Source: Sphingomonas taxi (lineage in GTDB: Bacteria > Pseudomonadota > Alphaproteobacteria > Sphingomonadales > Sphingomonadaceae). Taken from it: a stretch of 64,000 nucleotides of DNA. Each line of letters starts with the position of its first letter. Within the stretch, counting starts at the first letter, position 1. Shown here piece by piece: positions 9,856-18,480 of this stretch. Where the stretch lies: contig NZ_CP009571.1 of NCBI RefSeq assembly GCF_000764535.1, forward strand, positions 1,736,001 through 1,800,000. The letters run 5' to 3'. Below the pieces are notes generated by a model. That model worked only from the letters and a program-made list of their open reading frames with translations. It was not told the DNA's origin and searched no databases. Made by a program: the position numbers and the translations under genes.

Positions 9856-9856
9856 C

Positions 9857-10990
9857 TTATTTGGCCACCGAGAGTTTGTAGATCATGACGTGACGATACG
9901 GCTTGCCGGGATCGACCCGGGCCGAGGCGAAATTGGGTTTGTTGGGCGCATCGGGAAACTTCTGCGGCTCCAGCGCGACGCCGTCGCCCATGCGATAGAC
10001 GTGGCGGCTCTTGCCGATGTAGCTGCCGTCGAGGAAGTTGCCGGTGTACATCTGCACGCCCGGTTCGGTGCTCGACACTTCGAGCACCCGCCCCGAGGCG
10101 GGGTCTTCCAGCCGCGCGGCGAGGCCCGGCGTCGCCGTCACGCCCTTGTCGAGCGCGAAATTGTGGTCGTAGCCGTGCCCCATGACGATCTGCGGATCGC
10201 GGCCGTCGCGAACGCCGTCGGCGAGGATGCGGCCGTTGCGGAAGTCGAACACCGTGCCCGCCACCGGGCGCAGCTCGCCGGTCGGCACCAGATTGGCGTC
10301 GACGGGGGTGATCGCCTTCGCCGGGATCGTCAGCTTGTGGCCGAGCGCCCCCATCGGCGATCCCTCGCCGGCGAGGTTGAAGATCGCATGGTTCGTCATG
10401 TTGACCACCGTCGGCTTGTCGGTCTTCGCGCCGAAGGCGATCGTCAGCGCGCCGTCGTCGCTCAACGTATAGGTGATCGTCACGTCGAGCTTGCCGGGAT
10501 AGCCCTGGTCGCCGTCGGGGCTGGTCAGCGCCATCGTCACCGAGCCGTCCTTGACCGCGACGATGCGCCACGGCTGCTTGTCGAAGCCGACCTTGCCGCC
10601 GTGCAGCGAATTGACCTTGTCGTTGAGCGGCAGCTGATAGCTCTTGCCGTCCAGCGTGAACTTGCCGCCGCCGATGCGATTGGCGAAGCGGCCGACCGTG
10701 ACGCCGAAATAATTGGGATGTTCGGCATAATCCTTGGCGTCGTCATAGCCGAGCAGTACGTCGGCGACCTTGCCGTTGCGGTCCGGGCCGGAGAAGGCCT
10801 GCAACGTCGCGCCATAGGTCAGCACCCGCGCCGAGACGCCGTTCGCCGCCGACAGCGTCACCGCCTCCACCGCGGTGCCGTCGGCGAGCGTGCCGGCCGA
10901 GTCGCGTCGCGCGCTCGCGGCGTCCGCCTGCGCGGCGATCATCGCCATGAACCCGACGCCTGCGATGATGAGTGCCTTTCGAAGCTTCAT
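9857..10990 (-). CDS. galM: Secreted aldose 1-epimerase (galactose mutarotase)
   Basis: A 377-residue mutarotase interconverting alpha and beta aldopyranoses. The N-terminus [18 protein letters not shown] is a signal peptide, so it acts in the periplasm. Domain markers are [48 protein letters not shown] with the catalytic His, and [11 protein letters not shown]. The ATG at 10990 is preceded by AAGGAGGGGG; the open frame reaches 11068 but the signal peptide and ribosome site decide the start. It heads a two-gene minus-strand operon with the dehydratase and shares its promoter region with the divergent transporter operon. Confidence 0.9.
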   Translation of the reverse strand: MKLRKALIIAGVGFMAMIAAQADAASARRDSAGTLADGTAVEAVTLSAANGVSARVLTYGATLQAFSGPDRNGKVADVLLGYDDAKDYAEHPNYFGVTVGRFANRIGGGKFTLDGKSYQLPLNDKVNSLHGGKVGFDKQPWRIVAVKDGSVTMALTSPDGDQGYPGKLDVTITYTLSDDGALTIAFGAKTDKPTVVNMTNHAIFNLAGEGSPMGALGHKLTIPAKAITPVDANLVPTGELRPVAGTVFDFRNGRILADGVRDGRDPQIVMGHGYDHNFALDKGVTATPGLAARLEDPASGRVLEVSSTEPGVQMYTGNFLDGSYIGKSRHVYRMGDGVALEPQKFPDAPNKPNFASARVDPGKPYRHVMIYKLSVAK

Positions 10991-11018
10991 TGCCCCCTCC
11001 TTGGATGCATCCCCGGCA

Positions 11019-11053
11019 TTGACCCGGCGTGTCGGGGCTATATAGTCTGACAA
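11019..11053 (+). promoter_or_regulatory. Transporter-operon promoter with overlapping operator
   Basis: A -35 box TTGACC (11019-11024), a 16-base spacer and a -10 box TATAGT (11041-11046) read toward the transporter. TAGTCTGACAA at 11043-11053 covers the -10 box and differs by one base from the palindrome before the GntR gene. A repressor bound here would block the promoter and could also affect the divergent mutarotase operon. This is read from sequence only. Confidence 0.6.
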
Positions 11054-11106
11054 ATACCCGGCGCGCAAGGCAGCCGAGCAGCGCGACAGGCGGAGAGGAC
11101 GAGATT

Positions 11107-12417
11107 ATGGCAGGACCGATTGGGGTAACGACGAACGGCGCGGCACCCGCCGCTTCAGGCGGGGGCGGATCATACCGTAAGGCGTTGAGCCTGTTGGCGA
11201 GCCTCTTCTTCATGTGGGGCTTCATCACCGTCATCAACGGCGTGCTGCTGCCGCATCTGCGCTCGGTGTTCGAGCTGGATTACACGCAGACGACGCTGAT
11301 CGAATCGGTCTGGTTCATCGCTTACTTCTTCGCGTCGATTCCGTCGGCCAAGCTGATCGAACGGGTCGGCTATCAGCGCGCGATCGTCATCGGCCTGCTG
11401 ATCATGGCCGCCGGCGCGCTCGGCATGACGCTCGCCGCCAGCCTGCCCTCCTATGGCGTGACGCTGGTCATGCTGTTCGTCATCGCCAGCGGCATCACGC
11501 TGCTGCAGGTCGCGGCGAATCCGTACGTCACCGTCATCGGGCCACCCGAGACGGGCTCGTCGCGTCTCAATCTGGTACAGGCGTTCAATTCGCTCGGCAC
11601 GACGCTCGCGCCGCTGTTCGCCGGCTATCTGATCCTCGGCCGCAGCCGCAGCGGCACCGCCGAGGCCGGCGCGACGATCAGCCAGGCGCAGCGTTATGCC
11701 GACGCCCAGTCGGTCATCCTGCCCTACGTCCTCGTCGCGATCGTGCTGGTCGTGCTCGCGGTGGTCATCGCCCGCTTCCCGCTGCCCGCACTCGGCGGCG
11801 CGACGCAGCGCGCCGCCAAGGCCGACCGCCACCAGCATTCGCTGTGGAAGCATCGCAACCTGGTGCTCGGCATTCCGACGATGATCGCCTATCTCCTCGC
11901 CGAGATCGGCGTCGCCAACCTGTTCGTCAATTTCGTGTCGCAGCCGCAGATCGCCGCGACGACGCACGAACAGGCGTCGCGTTATCTGTCGCTGCTGTGG
12001 GGCGGGATGATGGTAGGCCGCTTCGCCGGCAGCTTCATCATGCAGAAGATCGCGCCGGAACGCGTGCTCAGCGTCTTCGCCTTCGGCGCGCTGATCGTCG
12101 TCGCCATCGCCACCTTCACCACCGGGCCGGTGGCGATGTGGTCGCTGATCGCGGTCGGGCTGTTCCATTCGATCATGTTCCCGACGATCTTCACGCTGGC
12201 GATCCGCGGCCTCGGCCCGCTCACCGAGGAAGGCTCGGGGCTGATGATCATGGCGATCGCCGGCGGTGCACTCGTCGTCGTGCAGGGCTGGCTCGCCGAC
12301 CGCTACGGCCTGCAGAATTCGTTCTTCCTGACCATGGCGTGCGAGATCATCGTGCTCGCCTACGCCTTGTGGGGATCGAAGCCGACGGCCGACCTCGGCG
12401 ACCAGACCGTAGCCTGA
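11107..12417 (+). CDS. FucP-type sugar MFS transporter
   Basis: A 436-residue, 12-helix major-facilitator permease like the fucose/glucose/galactose family, importing sugar with protons across the inner membrane. FFMWGFITVINGVLLPHLR and FELDYTQTTLIESVWF open the first half; LLQVAANPYVTVIGPPETG is the characteristic stretch after helix 4; SLLWGGMMVGRFAGSFIM begins the second half. ATG at 11107 has GAGAGGACGAG upstream; 26 further codons to 11029 include the operator and are not coding. First gene of the sugar operon; galactose or arabinose is the likely cargo. Confidence 0.9.
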   Translation: MAGPIGVTTNGAAPAASGGGGSYRKALSLLASLFFMWGFITVINGVLLPHLRSVFELDYTQTTLIESVWFIAYFFASIPSAKLIERVGYQRAIVIGLLIMAAGALGMTLAASLPSYGVTLVMLFVIASGITLLQVAANPYVTVIGPPETGSSRLNLVQAFNSLGTTLAPLFAGYLILGRSRSGTAEAGATISQAQRYADAQSVILPYVLVAIVLVVLAVVIARFPLPALGGATQRAAKADRHQHSLWKHRNLVLGIPTMIAYLLAEIGVANLFVNFVSQPQIAATTHEQASRYLSLLWGGMMVGRFAGSFIMQKIAPERVLSVFAFGALIVVAIATFTTGPVAMWSLIAVGLFHSIMFPTIFTLAIRGLGPLTEEGSGLMIMAIAGGALVVVQGWLADRYGLQNSFFLTMACEIIVLAYALWGSKPTADLGDQTVA

Positions 12418-12430
12418 GGACGTCCCACCC

Positions 12431-13330
12431 GTGACCAGCGGAACACCGCCCCGCGACGGCGCGATCATCGCCGTCGACTGGGGGACGACCAACCGCCGCG
12501 CCTATCGGATCGCGGCGGACGGCAGCATCGGCGATCATCTGCGCGACGATCGCGGCGTGCTGGCGATGGCGGCGGCGGATTATCCGCCCGCACTCGCCGC
12601 GCTGCGCGAGCGGCTCGGCGACCTGCCGGTGATCGCCGCGGGGATGATCGGCTCGACCCGCGGCTGGCACGAGGCGCCCTATGTCTCCGCCCCGGCTGAT
12701 CTCCCTGCGCTCGCCGCCGCGGCGCTGCGCATCGAGGCGGCCGGGTTGACGATCGTCCCCGGCGTCTCTTTGCTCACCGACACCCGCGCCGACGTGATGC
12801 GCGGCGAGGAATTGCAGGTGCTCGGTGCGATCGCCGCCGGCCTCGCCCCCGCCGATGCCGTGTTCTGCCAGCCCGGCACGCACAACAAATGGATCGTCAC
12901 CGAAGCCGCGCGGATCGTCGACGTCGCAACGGTGATGACCGGTGAGCTGTTCGCGCTGCTCAAGGGCCATGGCATTCTCGCCGGCATGCTCGACGGCGTC
13001 GTCACCGACGGCCCCGCCTTCCGCGCCGGCATCGCGCGCGGCGCCGGCGCGACCGACCTCGGCACCGCCTTGTTCGAGGTGCGCGCCAGCGTCCTGCTCG
13101 GCCACCGCGCGCCCGACGAAGCCGCCGCTTATGCCAGCGGCGTGCTGATCGGGTCGGACGTCGGCGCGCGCGCGATCGACGGCCGCACCGTGCATCTGCT
13201 TGCCGAGGGCGCCCTCGCCGACCTCTACAAGGTCGCGATCGAGGCGCGCGGCGGCGTCACCGTCGCGGTCGACGCCACCGCCGCCTTCCTCGGCGGCGTC
13301 CACCACCTGCGCGGGTATCTCGGACTGTGA
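12431..13330 (+). CDS. dgoK: 2-dehydro-3-deoxygalactonokinase
   Basis: A 299-residue kinase of the actin-like fold that phosphorylates 2-keto-3-deoxygalactonate at O-6. The phosphate-binding start IIAVDWGTTNRRAYRI, VIAAGMIGSTRGWHEAPYV, GEELQVLGAI and FCQPGTHNKWI are family marks. The start is GTG with GAGGACG upstream, 13 bases after the transporter stop. With the dehydratase and the aldolase downstream it forms steps 3-5 of the De Ley-Doudoroff pathway. Confidence 0.92.
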   Translation: MTSGTPPRDGAIIAVDWGTTNRRAYRIAADGSIGDHLRDDRGVLAMAAADYPPALAALRERLGDLPVIAAGMIGSTRGWHEAPYVSAPADLPALAAAALRIEAAGLTIVPGVSLLTDTRADVMRGEELQVLGAIAAGLAPADAVFCQPGTHNKWIVTEAARIVDVATVMTGELFALLKGHGILAGMLDGVVTDGPAFRAGIARGAGATDLGTALFEVRASVLLGHRAPDEAAAYASGVLIGSDVGARAIDGRTVHLLAEGALADLYKVAIEARGGVTVAVDATAAFLGGVHHLRGYLGL

Positions 13331-13351
13331 CCGCGCCGTCGCAACATCCCC

Positions 13352-13431
13352 GTCACCCCGGCCTCGAGCCGGGGTCCCGCTTCTTCCAGCGTAGCGCGGT
13401 AGCGGGACCCCGGCTCGCGGTCGGGGTGACG
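13352..13431. repeat. Inverted GTCACCCCGG-type repeat pair
   Basis: Two palindromic arms (GTCACCCCGGCCTCGAGCCG and its inverted partner ending in GGGGTGAC) flank about 25 bases. It sits inside the sugar operon between dgoK and the aldolase. Related pairs lie at 31363, 38554, 46928 and 47399. It could act as an mRNA stem that alters expression of the downstream genes. Confidence 0.8.
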
Positions 13432-13484
13432 AATCATGGCGAACGTCGTCCGCCTCTCCCTCGCCCTCTTCCGGAGCAACCCAG

Positions 13485-14123
13485 ATGACCGATCCCGCCA
13501 CCCGGTTCGCCGAGGCCTTCGCCGCCTGCCCGCTCGTCGCGATCCTGCGCGGCCTCACCCCCGCCGAGGCCGAGGGGATCGGCGACGCGCTGGTCGACGC
13601 CGGCTTCACCCTGCTCGAAGTGCCGCTCAACTCGCCCGATCCGCTGACCAGTATCGCCGCCATGGCCAAGCGATACGCCGGCCGCGCGATGGTCGGCGCC
13701 GGCACCGTCCTCACCCCCGAAGCGGTCGCGCAGGTCGCCGACGCCGGCGGCGGACTCATCATCTCGCCCAATACCGACACCGACGTCATCCGCGCCTCGG
13801 TCGCGCGCGGCCTCGTCTCGCTGCCCGGCTATTACAGCCCGAGCGAAGGCTTCGCCGCGCTCGCCGCCGGCGCCCATGCGCTGAAGCTCTTCCCCGCCGA
13901 CGGCGCCAGCCCCGCCTTCCTCAAGGCGCAGCGCGCGGTGCTGCCCAAGGACCTCAAGGTGCTGGCCGTCGGCGGCATCTCGCCCGACAATATGGCGCAA
14001 TGGCGCGCCGCCGGCGCCGACGGTTTCGGCCTCGGCTCCAACCTCTATCGCGCCGGTAAGTCCGTCGCCGACGTCGCGCGCGATGCCGCGGCGTTCGTCA
14101 CCGCCGCCAAGGATCTTGCATGA
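13485..14123 (+). CDS. dgoA: 2-dehydro-3-deoxy-6-phosphogalactonate aldolase
   Basis: A 212-residue class I aldolase (TIM barrel) of the KDPG/KDPGal family, cleaving the phosphorylated keto-deoxy acid to pyruvate and glyceraldehyde 3-phosphate. PLVAILRGLTPAEA opens the barrel, LLEVPLNSPDP carries the Glu, and the Schiff-base Lys is in AHALKLFPADGASPAFL (about residue 125). GGAGCAACCC precedes the ATG. Its stop overlaps the next start as ATGA. LEVPLNSPDP favours the galactonate type over Entner-Doudoroff Eda. Confidence 0.92.
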   Translation: MTDPATRFAEAFAACPLVAILRGLTPAEAEGIGDALVDAGFTLLEVPLNSPDPLTSIAAMAKRYAGRAMVGAGTVLTPEAVAQVADAGGGLIISPNTDTDVIRASVARGLVSLPGYYSPSEGFAALAAGAHALKLFPADGASPAFLKAQRAVLPKDLKVLAVGGISPDNMAQWRAAGADGFGLGSNLYRAGKSVADVARDAAAFVTAAKDLA

Positions 14124-15109
14124 CCGCCTCCCGCCTACTCCAGCAGCGCCTGCCTGACGGCACGCGCCGCGTCCTGCTCGCCGAGGATATTGCCACCGTC
14201 CTCGCCGGCGTCACCACCACGCGTGAGCTCGCGACGCAGGCGATCGCCGAGCGCGTGTCGCTGCTCGACGCCGCCCGCGCCCGCCGCTCCGACGAGACGG
14301 TCGACCTCGCCGCGGCGCTTGCCGCCGGCACGCTGCTGCCCGCGATCGACCATCCCGATACGGCGCGGCTGATGCTCGCCGGCACCGGCCTCACCCATCT
14401 CGGCTCGGCCGCCGGTCGCGACGCGATGCACAAGGCCGCCGCCGCCGGCACGCAGACCGATTCGATGCGCCTGTTCCTCGAAGGCATGGAGGGCGGCCGC
14501 CCCGCCCCCGGCCAAGTCGGCGCGCAGCCCGAATGGTTCTACAAGGGCGACGGCCAGTCGCTCGTCGCCCCCGGCGCGCCGCTCGTATCCCCGTCGTTCG
14601 CGCAGGACGGCGGCGAGGAACCCGAACTCGCCGGCATCTATCTGATCGGCGACGACGGTACGCCCTTCCGCCTCGGCATCGCGCTCGCCAACGAGTTCAG
14701 CGACCACGTCATCGAGCGCCACAATTACCTGTGGCTCGCGCATTCCAAATTGCGGCAGGCATCGCTCGGCGCCGAACTATTGCTCGGCGAACCGCCCGCG
14801 GATATCCAGGGCACCAGCCGCATCGAGCGCGACGGCGAAACGCTGTGGGAAAAGCCGTTCCTCACCGGCGAGGCGAACATGTCGCACACGCTCGCCAATC
14901 TCGAACACCATCATTTCAAATATGCCTCGTTCCGCCGCCCCGGCGACATCCACGTCCATTTCTTCGGCACCGCGACGCTGTCGTGCGCCGACGGCGTGCA
15001 GACGCAGGCCGGCGACGTCTTCTCGATCCAGGCGGCGCCGTTCACGCTGCCGCTCCGCAACCCCCTCGCGCTCGCCGAGGCGGCGCCCGTTCAGGTGACC
15101 GCGCTGTGA
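14120..15109 (+). CDS. AraD1/GguC-type FAH-fold protein
   Basis: A 329-residue protein of the AraD1 group, related to fumarylacetoacetate hydrolases. Typical stretches are GTGLTHLGSAAGRDAMHK, GAQPEWFYKGDG, EEPELAGIYLIGDDGTPFR and NEFSDHVIERHNYLWLAHSK. Members sit in arabinose and galactose catabolic clusters and are thought to act on a keto-deoxy acid; I do not know of a settled reaction for this branch. It overlaps the aldolase stop by four bases and the dehydrogenase start by four, so it is an integral operon member. Confidence 0.8.
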   Translation: MTASRLLQQRLPDGTRRVLLAEDIATVLAGVTTTRELATQAIAERVSLLDAARARRSDETVDLAAALAAGTLLPAIDHPDTARLMLAGTGLTHLGSAAGRDAMHKAAAAGTQTDSMRLFLEGMEGGRPAPGQVGAQPEWFYKGDGQSLVAPGAPLVSPSFAQDGGEEPELAGIYLIGDDGTPFRLGIALANEFSDHVIERHNYLWLAHSKLRQASLGAELLLGEPPADIQGTSRIERDGETLWEKPFLTGEANMSHTLANLEHHHFKYASFRRPGDIHVHFFGTATLSCADGVQTQAGDVFSIQAAPFTLPLRNPLALAEAAPVQVTAL

Positions 15110-16047
15110 GCCAGAAGATCCGTCTCGCGCTCGTCGGCATGGGCAAGATCGCCCACGACCAGCACGTCCCGGCGATCGCCGGCAATGCCGACATCACCCT
15201 CGCCGCCACCGTCAGCCGCCACGGCGAAGGCATCGCTGACGTGCCGCATTTCAAGGACATCGACGAACTGATCGCCAGCGGCGTCGCGATCGACGCGGTG
15301 GCGCTGTGCACCCCGCCGCAGGTTCGCCGCGCCATCGCCGCGCGGGCGATCGCGCAGGGCTGGCACGTCTTCCTCGAAAAGCCGCCCGGCGCGACGCTCG
15401 CCGAGGTCGCGCAGCTCCGCGCCGCCGCCGATGCGGCGGGGATCAGCCTCTTCGCCAGCTGGCATTCGCGCTACGCTCCCGGCGTCGAACCGGCGCGCGC
15501 CTTCCTCGCCGATGCCACGATCACCAAGGTGACGGTGACCTGGCGCGAGGACATCCGCGTCTGGCATCCGGGGCAGGCGTGGATTCTCGAAGCGGGCGGT
15601 TTCGGCGTGTTCGATCCCGGCATCAACGCACTGTCGATCGTCACCCGCATCCTGCCGCGGCCGTTCTTCATCGAGGAGGCCGAGCTCGACTTCCCGGCGA
15701 ATTGCGACGCGCCGATCGCCGCGCGCATCCGCTTCTCGGACGACGCCGGCCTGCCGATCGACGCCGATTTCGACTTCCGCCAGGAAGGCCCGCAGAGCTG
15801 GGACATCGCGGTCGAGACCGACCGCGGCACGCTGACGCTGCACGACGGCGGCGCCCGCCTCGTCCTGCCCGACGGCAGCGAGGCCGAGCACAAGGCGGCG
15901 CTGCACGGCGAATATGCCGGCCTGTACGAACGCTTCGCCGAGATCGTGCGCGCCGGGCAGAGCGACGTCGACATCGCCCCCCTCCGCCACGTCGCCGACG
16001 CCTTCCTCCGCGGCCGGCGACTCACGGTCGAAGCCTTCGTGGAATAG
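15106..16047 (+). CDS. gal: Galactose/arabinose 1-dehydrogenase, Gfo/Idh/MocA family
   Basis: A 313-residue NAD(P)-dependent dehydrogenase that would oxidise D-galactose (or L-arabinose) to its lactone, step 1 of the pathway. The Rossmann start IRLALVGMGKIAHDQHVPAI and the EKPPGATLAEV motif with the catalytic Lys are clear; EDIRVWHPGQAWILEAGGFG and FDPGINALSIVTRILP match galactose 1-dehydrogenase-like proteins. The start is GTG at 15106, overlapping the AraD1-type gene as GTGA. It closes the operon. Galactose versus arabinose preference cannot be read from sequence. Confidence 0.87.
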   Translation: MSQKIRLALVGMGKIAHDQHVPAIAGNADITLAATVSRHGEGIADVPHFKDIDELIASGVAIDAVALCTPPQVRRAIAARAIAQGWHVFLEKPPGATLAEVAQLRAAADAAGISLFASWHSRYAPGVEPARAFLADATITKVTVTWREDIRVWHPGQAWILEAGGFGVFDPGINALSIVTRILPRPFFIEEAELDFPANCDAPIAARIRFSDDAGLPIDADFDFRQEGPQSWDIAVETDRGTLTLHDGGARLVLPDGSEAEHKAALHGEYAGLYERFAEIVRAGQSDVDIAPLRHVADAFLRGRRLTVEAFVE

Positions 16048-16054
16048 GCCCGCG

Positions 16055-16450
16055 AAGAAGGGTTGTTCGCGCAGAGACGCAGAGAAGAAGAACCGGGCCG
16101 CGTCAGCGGCCCATTTACCGTCCCGTCGTTGGTACAGAGGGCGCTTCGCGCCGGGTTCAACACCTCCGCGCCTCTGCGCCTCTGCGCGAACAACCCTTCT
16201 TCTTCTCTTCGCGCCTTCGCGTCTTCGCGTGAAAAAAGCCGACCCCGGGTTCGCCAACCGAAGCCATCGACCGATAAATACACCGGCATCGCAAAAGAAG
16301 ATTTTCACGCGAAGACGCGAAGCCGCGAAGAGAAGAAGGGTTCAAGCGGAGGCGCGGAGGCGCGGAGATGGACCGCCCGCCCCCACCCGTTCGTGCTGAG
16401 CCTGTCGAAGCACGGTGAGACTCAGACCCTTCGACAGGCTCAGGCCAAAC
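16055..16450. repeat. Gene-free block of three repeat types
   Basis: The 577-base gap 16048-16624 has no credible gene. Around 16060-16350 lie four imperfect units built from TTCGCGCAGAGACGCAGAG, CTTCGCGTCTTCGCG and their inverted forms. At 16390-16446 is an inverted pair with cores CTGAGCCTGTCGAAG and CTTCGACAGGCTCAG. The block lies between the convergent sugar and biotin operons. Confidence 0.75.
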
Positions 16451-16556
16451 GACTGTGTATGGACACACCCAACCGTACCGGCGCCCCCGATCCTGTCCTA
16501 CACCCCACCGATCTGCTATTAGACAAAGACCAAACACCGCTCTTTCTCATCGATGC

Positions 16557-16590
16557 AAAAAACGGAAACGATCAGGAGGGGATCGTTTCC
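16557..16590 (-). terminator. Rho-independent terminator of the biotin operon
   Basis: A perfect 10-bp stem, GGAAACGATC at 16564-16573 with GATCGTTTCC at 16581-16590, around a 7-base loop; on the minus strand it is followed by one G and six T. It lies 35 bases beyond the bioA stop codon. Confidence 0.9.
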
Positions 16591-16624
16591 ATTAAGGTGT
16601 CCATCTTGTCCACGTTGCCGCATT

Positions 16625-17866
16625 TCAGCCGCAATTGGCGGCCGCCTCTCCGATCGCCGCATAGACCGCATCGAGATCGGCATCGTCGATACAATAAGGC
16701 GGCATCACATAAACCGTATTCCCCAACGGCCGCAGCAACAGGTCGCGCTCGCGGAAGAACGCCAGCAACCGCGGCCCCAGCGCCGACAGATAATCCGCGC
16801 CGTCCGCACCCAGATCGACCGCCGCGATCGTCCCCAGCACGCGCGGATTGCGCACCCCGTGCAACGCGGCCAGCCGCACCGCCTGCCGCGCCGCCAGATC
16901 GGCGACCCGTTCCAGCACCGGCTCGTCTTCCCAGATCGCGATGTTCGCCGCCGCCGCCGCGCAGGCGATCGGATTGGCGGTGTAGCTCGACGAGTGGAAG
17001 AACATCCGCGCGCGATCGTCACTGTAATGCGCCTGATAGATCGGCTCGGTCGCCATCGTCACCGCCAGCGGCACCGCCCCCCCGGTCAACCCCTTGGACA
17101 GACACAGGATATCCGGGACGATATCGCCCTGCTCGCAGGCCAGCAACGTCCCCGTCCGTCCCCAGCCGGTCATCACCTCGTCGGCGATGAACAGCACGCC
17201 ATAACGCGCGCAGATCGCCCGCATCTCGGCAAGCACCCGTGCCGAATAGGTCAGCATCCCCCCCGCCCCGACGATCAGCGGCTCGACGATCAGCGCCGCC
17301 GGCGCGTCGCGGCACGCCGCCTCCAGCGCATCGAGCGTCGCCTGCTCCGCCCCCGCCGCGGGAAAGGGGATCGTCGCGACATCGAACAGCAACGGCGCAT
17401 AGGCCCGATTGAACGCCCCGCGCGCGCCCACCGACATCGTCCCGATGGTGTCGCCGTGGTAGCCGTGTTCGAGCACGAGGATGCGATGTCGCGGCTCGCC
17501 GCGGTTGAGCCAGTATCCCAGCGCCATCTTCAGCGCGACCTCGACCGCGGTCGATCCCGAATCGGAGAAGAACACCCGCGTCAGCGCCGCCGGCATCAGC
17601 CGCAGCAGCCCCGCCGCCACCGCCTCGGCCGGCTCGTGGCTCCAGCCGGCGAAGATGATCTGGTCGAGCCGCTCCGCCTGTGCCGCGATCGCCGCCATGA
17701 TCCGCGGGTTGCGATGGCCGTGGGTCGTCACCCACCAGCTCGAGATCGCATCGACGATCCGCCGCCCGTCCCTGGTGAACAGCGCCGCGCCCTCGCTGCG
17801 CACGACGGTGGGGATCGGCTCGCCGAGGCCATGCTGGGTGAAGGGATGCCAGATCGGCGAACTCAT
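16625..17866 (-). CDS. bioA: Adenosylmethionine-8-amino-7-oxononanoate aminotransferase
   Basis: The 413-residue PLP enzyme transfers the amino group of S-adenosylmethionine to 8-amino-7-oxononanoate in biotin synthesis. Landmarks are WHPFTQHG at the N-terminus, [58 protein letters not shown] and the PLP lysine in [11 protein letters not shown]. It is last in bioF-bioD-bioA and its ATG overlaps the bioD stop (ATGA). A terminator follows. Confidence 0.95.
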   Translation of the reverse strand: MSSPIWHPFTQHGLGEPIPTVVRSEGAALFTRDGRRIVDAISSWWVTTHGHRNPRIMAAIAAQAERLDQIIFAGWSHEPAEAVAAGLLRLMPAALTRVFFSDSGSTAVEVALKMALGYWLNRGEPRHRILVLEHGYHGDTIGTMSVGARGAFNRAYAPLLFDVATIPFPAAGAEQATLDALEAACRDAPAALIVEPLIVGAGGMLTYSARVLAEMRAICARYGVLFIADEVMTGWGRTGTLLACEQGDIVPDILCLSKGLTGGAVPLAVTMATEPIYQAHYSDDRARMFFHSSSYTANPIACAAAAANIAIWEDEPVLERVADLAARQAVRLAALHGVRNPRVLGTIAAVDLGADGADYLSALGPRLLAFFRERDLLLRPLGNTVYVMPPYCIDDADLDAVYAAIGEAAANCG

Positions 17867-18480
17867 GCGAAATCCTCCGTCCTGAACCCCGCCGCGAACG
17901 CCCGCGCCAGCGTGCCCGCATCGAGCGGCGCCACCCGCGCCAGCCGCCCGAGCCGCTTAACGCCGCCGATCCGCGCGATCGTCGCCTCGCTGTCCTCGAC
18001 CGGCTCGCCGACGAAGGCGACGCCGAGGATCGGCACGCCGCGCCGGCGCAACGCCTCGATGCTCAGCAGGCTATGGTTGATCGTCCCCAGCGCCGTCCGC
18101 GCCACCAGCACCACCGGTGCTCCCCAGCGCGCGAACATATCGGCATAGAGCAGATCGTCGGCCAGCGGCACCAGCACGCCGCCCGCGCCCTCGACCACCA
18201 GCGGCCCGTCGACCGCAGGCAGCGCCAGCCGCGCGGAATCGATCGTCACCCCGTCGATCGCCGCCGCCCGATGCGGCGAACAGGGCGTCGTCAGCCGATA
18301 GGCCTCGGGCAGCACCTTCGCGACGCCGAGCCGCCGCACCGTATCGCCGTCGCCGCCCTCGTCGAGCCCCGCCTGCACCGGCTTCCAATAGGTCGCCCCC
18401 AGCGCCGCCGCGAGGCCCGCCGCGAACACCGTCTTGCCGATCTCGGTATCGGTCCCCGTCACCACGATCGTCCGCGTCAT
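17863..18480 (-). CDS. bioD: Dethiobiotin synthetase
   Basis: A 205-residue ATP-dependent ligase forming the ureido ring of dethiobiotin. The P-loop is [20 protein letters not shown] at residues 8-27, WKPVQAGL carries the conserved Lys, and [15 protein letters not shown] is the substrate loop. It overlaps bioF upstream and bioA downstream by four bases each, so all three are coupled. The much longer open frame to 19092 is antisense-like and overlaps bioF; the ATG at 18480 is the start. Confidence 0.95.
   Translation of the reverse strand: MTRTIVVTGTDTEIGKTVFAAGLAAALGATYWKPVQAGLDEGGDGDTVRRLGVAKVLPEAYRLTTPCSPHRAAAIDGVTIDSARLALPAVDGPLVVEGAGGVLVPLADDLLYADMFARWGAPVVLVARTALGTINHSLLSIEALRRRGVPILGVAFVGEPVEDSEATIARIGGVKRLGRLARVAPLDAGTLARAFAAGFRTEDFA

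Noticed and set aside
8077..9888. 603-codon open frame on the plus strand opposite the dehydratase
   Set aside because: It mirrors the whole dehydratase gene and its translation is rich in Arg, Asp, Ala and His with no domain. High GC makes such long antisense frames common.
16063..17190. Plus-strand frames across the repeat block and the end of bioA
   Set aside because: They begin in repeats, then run antisense to bioA; composition is Arg/Pro-rich and no start site is supported.
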